This document shows, piece after piece, positions 55,777 through 64,000 of a stretch of DNA of 64,000 nucleotides. The stretch comes from Setomelanomma holmii (taxonomy: Eukaryota > Ascomycota > Dothideomycetes > Pleosporales > Phaeosphaeriaceae). The notes below the pieces were generated by a model. The model ran no database searches, was not told the origin of the DNA, and saw only the letters and a program-made list of their open reading frames with translations. Numbering within the stretch: the first letter of the stretch is position 1; each line of letters begins with the position of its first letter. Made by a program: the position numbers and the translations under genes. The stretch covers positions 248,001 through 312,000 of the forward strand of contig ML978155.1 in NCBI GenBank assembly GCA_010015745.1. Reading direction: 5' to 3'.

Positions 55777-58428
55777 ATGGCTCCAGCAGTGCCCAGATTG
55801 AGGATTTTATCAGGTGCGTGGTCCCTTAGCGCAGCAAGACTGCGGCTGGGGGCACTTTCAGTGTCCAGCTTTCCAGACTCCCCAGCATCAGCAGCAGCAC
55901 AATTTGAGCAGCTGTGCACTCGCAGTATCATCAACACGATCATCACTTACTCTTGACGACGAAATAGTTGCTAACTTCAAGCAGTGGGTGGTAACGCCGT
56001 ATCAGCGTTCTTATCATGGCGGCTGCAGGCGACGAATGCCTGCGATGTCACCCTCGTCTGGAAGTCGGGATACGAGAGCGTAGCTCAGTACGGCATCTCG
56101 TTCAAGTAGGTCATCGGTATCAAAATGTTTGCTCAATCACTGACAAATAGTTCAGATCTGCCCTCTATGGCAATGAGCGCTTCAAGCCCTATGCAGGTAA
56201 GCACACCGATAGTCACCACAACAATCTACAGCTAACATGTGGCAGTCGTTCGAACACCCGAAGATGCCGCCCATTCTTCCAAACAACCTTTCGACTACGT
56301 CCTGCTCTGCGTCAAGGCCCTTCCTGATGTGTATGATATCGCCAACATCATCGAATCCGTCGTCTCCCCACAGCACACTTGCATCCTTATGAACACGACA
56401 CATAGCATCGGCGTTGAATCATATCTCGAGCAGCGCTTTCCGACAAATGTGGTTCTGTCATTGGTATCCGGAGCAGAGATCGTGCAATTGGGTGCAAGCG
56501 AGTTTGAGCACAAGGGCGCCACAGACATCTGGGTTGGCCCTGCGAACAAGAATGCCGCCATTCCTGCGCAGATCCAGTCCGACATGGCTGAGGCTCTTGC
56601 CATGACATTGAGCTCTGGACAAGTGGACTGCAAAGTCTCGCCTAACATACGACAACAGCAGTATGAGCGTATGATTGGGTTTGTTTCTCTCCCTTGTCTT
56701 ACGAAGCACGTTCTAACGCACCACAGACCAATTTCATTCCACCCCGCCAGTATCCTTTTCGAGACACCAAATCATGCCGAGTTGATCGAGAAGGTCGGCG
56801 TCCGCGCTCTGATCACTGGCGTACTCGATGAGTTGCTCGCCCTTGCCAAAGCCCAAGATTGCATGTTCCCCGCCGACTTCCGGGAAACAACACTGCAGAA
56901 AATGACACAGCCTCAAGAGAACAACAGCACAATGTGGCTCGACTTCGAGGCAAAAAGACCCATGGAGATTGAGACGTATCTCGGATCCCCATTGAAACTG
57001 GCACAAGAGTCCAGCGTCTCTGTTCCACGCATCGAGAGTCTTTACGCCATCCTCCATCATCTCAACATCGCCAACCGAAACCGACCAGCAGCCGCCCCGA
57101 CGCCCTCCCCGCAGAATGGCATGAACCCTCCACCACCACCTAGGCTGTCCTCTGCGCCGCTGCCGCGAGGACTTCCAGGAGCCGGTCCAATGATGAATGG
57201 CAATGGACCCATGATGAATGGTAGTGGACCCATGATGAAGGGAGGCCCGCGTCCTGGCAGCCGTGCTCCATCGATCAATGGGGCTCCTCCTATGCGTCGA
57301 GGACCCCCACCTGGTCCCAATGGCTACCCACCGCGAATGAACGGTGGTCCTAACGGCCAGCGACGACCATCGTTTGGCGAGGATAGCGGCAACCTTGAGG
57401 AGTTCTCACACCTAATGCTATACGACGATATGGTCGGTGATGGTGCGCCCAATGGCAACTACGACAGTGCCGCTAATTCTTCTACCAACCTCTCGCTGCG
57501 TGAGAGAGAGTTGATGCTCAGGCAACGAGAGCTGCAGCTGAGGGAGCAAGAACTGAACATGCGTCGAGGGCCTCCAGGACCAGGTATGGGCCGAGGACGA
57601 CCTCCGCCACCTCCTTCGATGGGCGGCTATGATGACGACGATGACGAGGACGATTTCTTCGACCCCATGGGTGGTCGAACTCCTGGCCCATCCATAGACC
57701 CGGATAACTTCGACATGATGAGCGTAACGTCGCGTCGCAACCGCAAGATGCCGAGCGCGAGCCAGATCCGAAAGAACCCTGAAGGTGGCTTTGCACCTCA
57801 GCACAATGGACGCTCGAGGAACCCATTTGCTCGCCCTGGCATGAATAAGAATCGGGGCAGTGCGAGAATGCTCTCGGATGTCCCGGGCCTACACGACTCG
57901 ATAATGAACAACCCTCTCATGGGTTACTCGTCCAATCGCTACGGAGATGTTGACCGCGGCACTATGGGCGCCCAGTCGAGGACCAATTCACTAACCGCAG
58001 CTCGTCTAGATGAGATGGGTATGGGTGGGAGCTATGGCCCATATCCAAACAGCCGTCGAACAAGCCAGTCACCTGGCAATCCCCTAAGCCCCGGCCCGCG
58101 GCCTATGGGCCGCCCATCGCCTCCCAACGGATACGCACCGAATGGTATGCCTCCAAACGGACGGCCCTCACCCCCGGGCATGAGGCAACCCGCCCCGAGA
58201 CATCCTCCTGGGATGGGAAATGCAGTGGCACCACAACAAGTTGAACAACACGCTGGGGTGAGCACTCTTTACCCGCCCAAGTCTCGTCCTCAAGTTCGCA
58301 GTCTAACTGGAAGTGCATCCGGCAGCAGTGGTAGCGCCAGTGCTCAATTAGATTCGGAGAACTCTGCACACAGCAGCCAGAGTAGCCTAGGACCCATGGG
58401 GGCTCGCCCTCCGCTCGGCGTTCGCTAA
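55777..58428 (+). CDS. Ketopantoate reductase (PanE/ApbA)-like protein with long Pro/Gly/Met-rich tail
   Basis: Five exons: 55777-55813, 55985-56105, 56156-56196, 56246-56678 and 56727-58428; 777 residues. The 48-nt intron 4 (gtttgt...ttctaac...caccacag) is in frame without a stop; splicing restores RMIG-PISFHPASILFETPNH. The Rossmann start ILSVGGNAVSAFLSWRL (G-x-GG-N) and the lysine motif LLCVKAL mark the NADPH domain, and the helical C-domain (VGVRALITGVLDELLALAKA) ends near residue 375. About 400 extra residues follow: GPMMNG-type repeats, a Glu/Arg/Gln coiled coil (LRERELMLRQRELQLREQEL), an acidic Asp/Glu run, and a Pro/Asn/Gly tail. Ketopantoate reductases are usually 300-400 residues, so the tail suggests a structural or regulatory role. 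Activity is unproven. Confidence 0.85.
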
Positions 58429-59527
58429 AGAGAAGATCTATTCGAAACGGATTTGGGGCTATCGACTTGGACTATGTTGAAAGGTTGCATGGACAGCGTC
58501 TTCATTCGGCGATACTACACGAGCTTTATTTATCAGTCCCTGCGGGGTCTCTGCCTCAGGGCTGTTTGAGGACATCCAGCCCTCACTATCACTCGAATTT
58601 TCTCCTCGCTTTCGCACACGCATCTTTTACCACTCGCTCGGCTGCCAACACCCAGGTGGACGGGGCATCACGAATGGCCAAGGGCTTCTACGGCGGCTCG
58701 CGGCGAACACTTAATGACGAACATTAGAATTGGATTGGCGAGGGCATTTGCACGTATACAGACCGACCCACATGGGTTGTTGCTTCAGGTTTCCTTTGTC
58801 TATATCGTATATATTGTAACGTCACTCTGCGGCGGCGCTTCCTTTCTTCGCACTGGCACCCGCTAATCGTGGATTTCTTGCATGGGTTGCTGCAGTGGGA
58901 CTGGATCATGTTCCGTTAGGAGTTTTTTTCTTCGATACATGCACATGTTTTTTGGTTTTTGGCATCTATCTCGGGCCGAGAGGCATCTCATCAATTGGTG
59001 CTGTATCTGCTGACAGAGTGTATACTACTACCTATTCCTTAAGCTGAGCTGCAGCATGGTCTGGATCCGAGCAGCGGGGCTATGAACAGAGAGCGCTGGC
59101 GACACTTAGCGATGCATACATAGTGGGCGAGCAATAAAAGCAAACGTTCCTTTTGCCATTGTGTTTCGGTGTTTTGACGAGGCGACGCTATTTCTGCCCG
59201 GACTTGCACCAGTGTCTGGGGAAGCCAGCCGTCTCAGCCGCCGACGTAATGGAGACATGTGATGTGGGAGATGGCTTGTGGGCTGCTTCACGATGTCCTC
59301 GGGCCAGTGCGTAGGTCTGAGAACCCCTCGTTTCTGTCCGTTAGCGCAACGCGGTGCGAGCACTTCTTCGGAAAGGGTTGCGGCACTCCAATTGCGAGGC
59401 ATTAATCTCTCACCCCGCCCCCAACGGGTTGGCATGCATGTTGTTATTCGTACTGTTGCTGCAGCCCGGAGCTTGAGCTTACCACCCCTCCATTACCAGG
59501 TTGTACCAGACAGAGGTGGGGCAGGTG
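58429..59527. other. Intergenic region upstream of the hexokinase-like gene
   Basis: 1.1 kb with T-rich stretches near 58.9 kb. Open frames are short and unconvincing. It probably holds the 3' end of the previous transcript and the hexokinase promoter. Confidence 0.4.
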
Positions 59528-61551
59528 ATGGACACGCGAAGCAGTTCACGCCCAGTTAAAGCCACGCCTGTGCCCAAGCCCAATAACCCCTCTTCCAGTT
59601 CGCAGTCGAGTGTCTGTAGGCGTGAACCTGCTCGATCCTGCCTTGCTTCTGCCGTGGTAGCAATTGTCGTCGTGCTAGCAGCGCTTTTCGTCCCACTCCT
59701 CGCGCCCCGCTTCCCTCACACGATCCACCAATTCTTCACCAGCACCCAGCATTGGCGCGTCTCCTCCCCAGGCATTACGCTCCGCAGCCCCGTCGTCTTC
59801 CAAGAGTCTCCGATCTGCCCGAAGCCCAAGCAACACGTCGAGTTCAAAGGCACTTTCAACACCAGACCGGAGCGCAGTATGGCTCTCGCAGAGCAGGCAA
59901 AGCGGGTCGCCGCGGAGTTCGGTTTCGGCAAGGATGCGGTCAATAAGGCTGTCAAGGAGTTCATACGGGAAATGGGTACGAACAGGAGCAGAATACGGGC
60001 ATGCAAGTCGCTGACGGCGCGCAGATGAGGGCCTGCAGAAGGAGGGCACTGAACTGAGCCAGATTCCCACATACGTTACCGCTGTACCCAATGGCACGGA
60101 GAAGGTGGGAAATAAGTCTTTGTTGGCGGTACAATGTTGCTGACAATGATTCCCAGGGTCTCTACATGGCCGTCGATCTGGGCGGCACCAATTTCCGCGT
60201 CTGCTCGATACAGCTGCACGGCAACACAACCTTTTCGCTCACCCAAAGCAAAGTCGCGATCCCCCGCGAGCTCATGGTCGCGAAGACATCGAAAGAACTC
60301 TTCTCCTTCCTTGCGAAACAGATTGAACTTTTCCTCAAGCTACACCATGAAGAACATTATGCTGGGACACTCACACGCCAACAGACGGGAGGAGGGAGCA
60401 TTTCCGAATCAGAGATCTTCAATTTGGGTTTCACATTCTCCTTCCCGGTGAACCAAATTGGCATCAACAAGGGCATGCTCATGCGCTGGACGAAGGGCTT
60501 CGACATTCAGGATGCGGTTGGCAAGGACGTTTGCGCTTTGCTGCAGGCTGAGATCGACGAGCTACATCTCCCTGTCAAAGTTGCCGCACTGGTGAATGAT
60601 ACCGTGGGAACACTTATGGCACGCTCCTACACCTCACCTGGCAAGACTGGAACACTGCTTGGCGCCATCTTTGGAACTGGAACCAACGGTGCATACGTTG
60701 AGAAGCTGGACAAGGTCACGAAGCTCACACAGAGCAAGGATGCCGGAGAATTCGACAAGTCGACCGGCGAAATGATTGTCAACACCGAATGGGGCTCGTT
60801 CGATAATTCCCTTCGCACGCTGCCGAACACACCATACGATGTTGAGCTGGACGAGAAGTCAGTCAACCCTGGGATCCAGATGTTCGAGAAGCGCGTCTCG
60901 GGCATGTTCCTGGGCGAGTTGCTCCGTCTGGCACTTCTTAAGCTCATCAAAGATCCCGCTGTGCCGCTGTTCGCAGATGATAACTCTGCCTCGAATGATG
61001 TGCACAGCACGACACAAATACACGACAGCAGCCCTATCTACAAGCAGTGGGGCATCGACACAAGCTTCCTCAGTGTGTGCGCCAGCGACAACAGCCCAGG
61101 ATATCGCATGCTCAGACAGACTCTGGACAAGGATTACGACATCTCTGCCGTCAGCGCTGAAGACGCGGAAGCAGTACGCGAGATTGCTGGAGCCATTGGA
61201 CGTCGCGCAGCTCGTCTCTCCGCCGTTGCCATTGCAGCTATCGTCATTAACACTGGCCGACTAAGCAAGACGTCAGGCACAGCGACCACCGAGCAAAAGT
61301 CTGGCATTGATCCTGCTCGTGGTGACGTCGAGGTTGCCGATGAGGATGTCATCGATGTCGGTGTCGACGGCTCGCTCGTTGAGTTCTACCCCAACTTCGA
61401 GGAGCACATCAGAGAAGCACTACGCGAGATTCCGGATATTGGCGCACAAGGCGAGAAGAGAATCCGCATCGGTATCGCTAAGGACGGTTCAGGGGTGGGT
61501 GCCGCCTTGATTGCGCTCGTTGCAGGCAAAGTCGCAGCGCCGCATTCGTAG
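59528..61551 (+). CDS. hxkC: Membrane-anchored hexokinase-like protein (HxkC/XprF type)
   Basis: Exons 59528-59975, 60025-60104 and 60157-61551, 640 residues against about 490 for ordinary hexokinase. Residues 38-60 form a transmembrane helix (SCLASAVVAIVVVLAALFVPLL) after a short Ser-rich N-terminus. Aspergillus HxkC/XprF is a hexokinase-like regulator of extracellular protease genes, reported to associate with mitochondria; the symbol follows that match and is inference. The kinase domain keeps DLGGTN, FTFSFP, RWTKGF, VNDTVGT (D324, the position of the catalytic base), IFGTGTNGAY, NTEWGSFDN, a FEK glutamate, and KDGSGVGAAL, so sugar- and ATP-binding positions look intact. The glucose loop reads PVNQ where typical enzymes have PASQ. 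Whether it phosphorylates sugar cannot be told. Confidence 0.88.
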
Positions 61552-61860
61552 AATTGGTCGATTTGGCTTAAGAGACAGTGAAGGTATATTTGTTGGATAA
61601 CAAATGCCTGAGACGCATAGCATCAGTAGTTTCCAGCTTCATGTAGCAATTTCACAAAATAACATAACATTCACCCAGAGCAGAAGTTCGGTCCCACCAT
61701 AAGTAAAGACGATGATTTTGAATGCTTTCGCTTCCCCAACAAACCCAAGCACACATTCACACCTGCCCCACCAGCCAAAATAGAAGTCGCGACCATTATT
61801 CCCACCAAAGATGTGATCAGAAATCCAACCATACATGAGCAAAAAGACGCAAAAACAAGA
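61552..61860. other. Convergent intergenic region
   Basis: 309 bp between the hexokinase-like stop and the tRNA-Lys 3' end. TTTTT tracts on the minus strand within 20 nt of the tRNA end are a Pol III terminator. No gene seen. Confidence 0.5.
61841..61856 (-). terminator. Pol III oligo-T terminator of tRNA-Lys
   Basis: On the minus strand two runs of five T follow the tRNA discriminator base within 20 nt, the usual RNA polymerase III stop signal. Confidence 0.7.
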
Positions 61861-61985
61861 CGCCCGATGTGGGACTCGAACCCACAGCCTTGAGATTAAA
61901 AGTCTCACGCGCTAACCAATCTGCGGACATATTAATGGACGAAGATTTTGAGGGAGGTGGATTTAACTCACTGTGCCAACCGGGC
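61861..61985 (-). tRNA. tRNA-Lys(UUU) with a 51-nt intron-like insert in the D-loop
   Basis: The 3' part is a normal tRNA: anticodon loop CTTTTAA (anticodon UUU) on a 5-bp stem GTGAGA/TCTCA, T-arm GTGGG-TTCGAGT-CCCAC (perfect B box), and acceptor strand ATCGGGC plus discriminator G. The matching 5' acceptor strand GCCCGGT (7 pairs, one G-U) lies 51 nt too far upstream and is followed by TG-GCAC-A, then an insert (61921-61971) starting GTGAGT and ending CCGCAG. Removing it leaves a canonical D-loop AATTGGTTA between GCAC and GCGC, with one A-C mismatch in the stem. The usual nuclear tRNA intron position (37/38) is empty. The first insert bases complete an A-box (TGGCACAGTGAG). It may be a functional gene with an unusual intron or a disrupted tRNA. 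Confidence 0.8.
61921..61971 (-). other. Intron-like insert in tRNA-Lys D-loop
   Basis: 51 nt; begins GTGAGT, has a YTRAY-type TTAAT about 11 nt before the end, and ends CAG. These are the length and signals of a spliceosomal intron in this window. Eukaryotic tRNA introns normally follow position 37, and the tRNA endonuclease recognises a bulge-helix-bulge rather than GT-AG. I can see the sequence pattern but not whether it is removed. Confidence 0.6.
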
Positions 61986-63763
61986 AGGTTGAATAACCAT
62001 GTGATGGCGTAGATAATAAATATAGTTACTGCTTGTAGCGTCAGAAGAGTGCATAGAGGAAGCGGTATGCTGGGAACGATTTGTGCTGGCTGAGTGAGGT
62101 TTGCTAAGCCACAAGCAGGGTTTGATGTGTCGGAGAACAATGGACGAGTCATAGACGTGCGCGGAAAAGATGGGCCGGTGGAAAATCGGGGAAAGGTCGG
62201 TGAAGATGGGTGGTTTAGTTTAGGGGATGGGCGAGCATTTCGGAGGTGATTTGGGTAGAAGGTATGTAGATAGGAAGTTTATCAAGGTTCAGATGGTGTG
62301 TGATATACTGAAGGGTGTGTTGCTGTGCGTGCGTCTCGGGATGAGCGTCAATGTGAGACTGGTGCGGAAGGGGCAGGACCACCAAAGCGCACTTTCGGAA
62401 CACAGACATGCCTATCATAAGGTATCGTGAGCATCCTCAACATATAATCAGAATCTATATCTTCCAAGTGTGTTCAGGAGCAGTAAAGCCAGGGTCACGA
62501 CGATTCACTGTTAGTTGACAAACGTGGTTTGGACGCATAATCTTGATTATTTTCAATGCTTCATGTACAAATAATCATTCTTTGAATTGCCTTCGACAAC
62601 CTCCGCGCTCGCTGCGAACGAACCTCATAACTTGGTAGATTCAGGTATGGAAGTCAGTATTAACCCGATCTCTGCGTGCGTGGGGCGACCTTTCGCAATC
62701 TCGACGGTTGTCGTCCGCCAACCTTCACTGATATCTCGTATCCAAGCTCGGAGGACTTATGGTAAGGTCATGCAACCAGCCCAGTTGGCACGATTGTAGG
62801 CTGTGTGAGACTTCTGATACCAAGGCTGTGGTTCCGAATGGTCATTGTCGACTCAACTTGAATATTGCGTGACCAAGCTCAGAGAGCTTCTTGCTCGCAC
62901 GTTCACACGTTGGACCAAGCGTGCAACACGATAAGGAGTCGGCGACGAACCACGTCGAATCTGGCTTTACAGCAAGTCATGTCGAGCATTGAGATGTGTT
63001 CAAAAACGGCCGACTTCACGCTTGTGCTGCGCAATTCTAGCTCCGACTGCAGCAGCATGCTGCACAGAAGCACGGGAGACGTCGTCGATCCCGGTTCGTT
63101 TCACACGCACACCGATACATCGCCATAACGCTAATTCGTCTGTCATATTGAAAGAGCGGTCGGCAGGCCCGCGATGAAGCGTTCCGAACAGGGCTCGGTT
63201 GGCGGGTAGATACGTCGCGCCCACCCCGCCCTCGTCATCTGCACCATCCCAAGCCAATCAAGTGTCCGCAGAGTCGACGAGACGGACCGTGAGATATCAA
63301 GATGATGAAGCTCGAGGTACTCGGCGATGTGCTGGCGCGGGGAAGTGATGGAGTGGGTGACCTGGTGCGTCTGGGATGATGGATAAGTCGGATGAGACAT
63401 TCGCAATCGCCGCAGAGCCTCAATCTGGTGGATACTTCAACATCCCCGATGAGTGCTTTTGTCGACATACGAAGACACGACTCGCTCAACGATTGAGACG
63501 GATCTCGACTGCGGGAACAGTGAACGTGCACACGAGACGGCCCGCTCTCATCGGCGGCTAAGCCCTACCCTCGCCTTAGCATTGATACCCCAACAATGAC
63601 CATGCCGCGTTCCCAGCGCGCTCCTTCACGAAGTCCATCACCTGCACGTGAGTCCTGATTCGTTACGCCCTGCAGCAACACCCTACCTCTCACAAGGGTG
63701 TCCCTCCGAAAACGAGGCTGATGCATCCGGCTGCGCCACAGTTCACCCCGCCAGCCTGCGCAC
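61986..63763. other. Intergenic region upstream of tRNA-Lys to near the right edge
   Basis: 1.8 kb of short overlapping frames without motifs. No repeat family or mobile-element signature recognised. Confidence 0.4.
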
Positions 63764-64000
63764 CATGTCTCTGGCCGCAAGGCTAGAAAGCGACCGGCAC
63801 TTTACTCCCCAAACGGAACGGTGGGTGCGCCAATCCGCGTCAGACAACATCCACGCGCGTCTCGCTGGCGTCGTGCATTTCGACCTCTTGTCGACCCACG
63901 ACGACGTGGGTCCTTCGAGTCCACAGCGCGAACACTACCCCAGATCGCGTGGGTCCTCCATGGCGCCCACGTTGATCCACCAGTCTGCCCCATCTGCGTG
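63764..64000 (+). CDS. Possible partial coding frame at right edge
   Basis: An ATG at 63764 opens a frame of about 79 codons that is still open at the window end. The same frame is open back to about 63597. Composition (Arg, His, Ser, Pro) is not distinctive and there are no motifs. Competing minus-strand frames cover the same DNA. Chance is possible in this GC-rich stretch. Confidence 0.18.

Noticed and set aside
63565..63993. Minus-strand frames at the right edge
   Set aside because: Gly/Arg-rich, no motif, overlapping each other and a plus frame.
1..64000. Transposons, RIP-mutated AT islands, CRISPR or bacterial-type operons
   Set aside because: No transposase, reverse transcriptase, long repeats or inverted repeats seen; base composition is fairly even and all genes are eukaryotic.

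Overview
This is nuclear DNA of a filamentous ascomycete (Pezizomycotina). Gene content and style suggest Dothideomycetes, but that placement is inference. Genes on both strands are interrupted by short introns, mostly 45-75 nt, with GT-AG ends and CTAAC-like branch sites. The families are typical of moulds: ureG, ARG4, EAF3, an ADAM protease, acetyl-CoA synthetase, SUB2, an anchored hexokinase, a TNT-type NADase, and APSES and Zn2Cys6 DNA-binding proteins. I rebuilt the exons by hand from splice signals and reading phase. Each multi-exon model below is in frame from ATG to stop unless stated otherwise.

Layout. 1-4 kb: a partial low-complexity gene running off the left edge, then a frame-broken locus. 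4-13 kb: ureG (-), a C2H2-like protein (+), a four-helix membrane protein (-) and a metallophosphoesterase (-). 13.7-18.9 kb: a secreted type-B carboxylesterase (+), argininosuccinate lyase (-) and two tiny zinc-ribbon proteins (+). 19-28 kb: a secreted GH5-like hydrolase (-), kinetochore Nkp2/Cnl2 (-) diverging from NuA4/Rpd3S subunit Eaf3 (+), and nicotinamide riboside kinase (-) diverging from an ARMH3/DUF1741 protein (+). 28.6-39.6 kb: a tail-anchored protein (+), an ADAM metalloprotease (-), acetyl-CoA synthetase (-) and a single-pass membrane protein (-).

40.7-48.3 kb looks like an accessory island. It holds a stand-alone Zn2Cys6 protein and a 1,231-residue protein that combines C2H2, EVH1-like, SANT, APSES and PHD modules. 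That gene shares a 347-bp divergent promoter with a HeLo/DUF7580-type gene. The latter converges on a secreted TNT-domain NADase only 71 bp away.

48.7-61.6 kb returns to housekeeping: RPR2 (-) diverging from SUB2 (+), a 4-kb gene-poor stretch, a ketopantoate-reductase-like protein with a long Pro/Gly/Met tail, and a membrane-anchored hexokinase of the HxkC/XprF kind. At 61.9 kb a tRNA-Lys(UUU) gene is interrupted in its D-loop by 51 nt that carry every signal of a spliceosomal intron. The last 2 kb hold little that can be supported.

The best candidates for something undescribed are the multi-module APSES/PHD protein with its divergent DUF7580 partner, and the D-loop intron-like insert in tRNA-Lys. 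Two GC-AG introns, in ARG4 and NKP2, are also notable.
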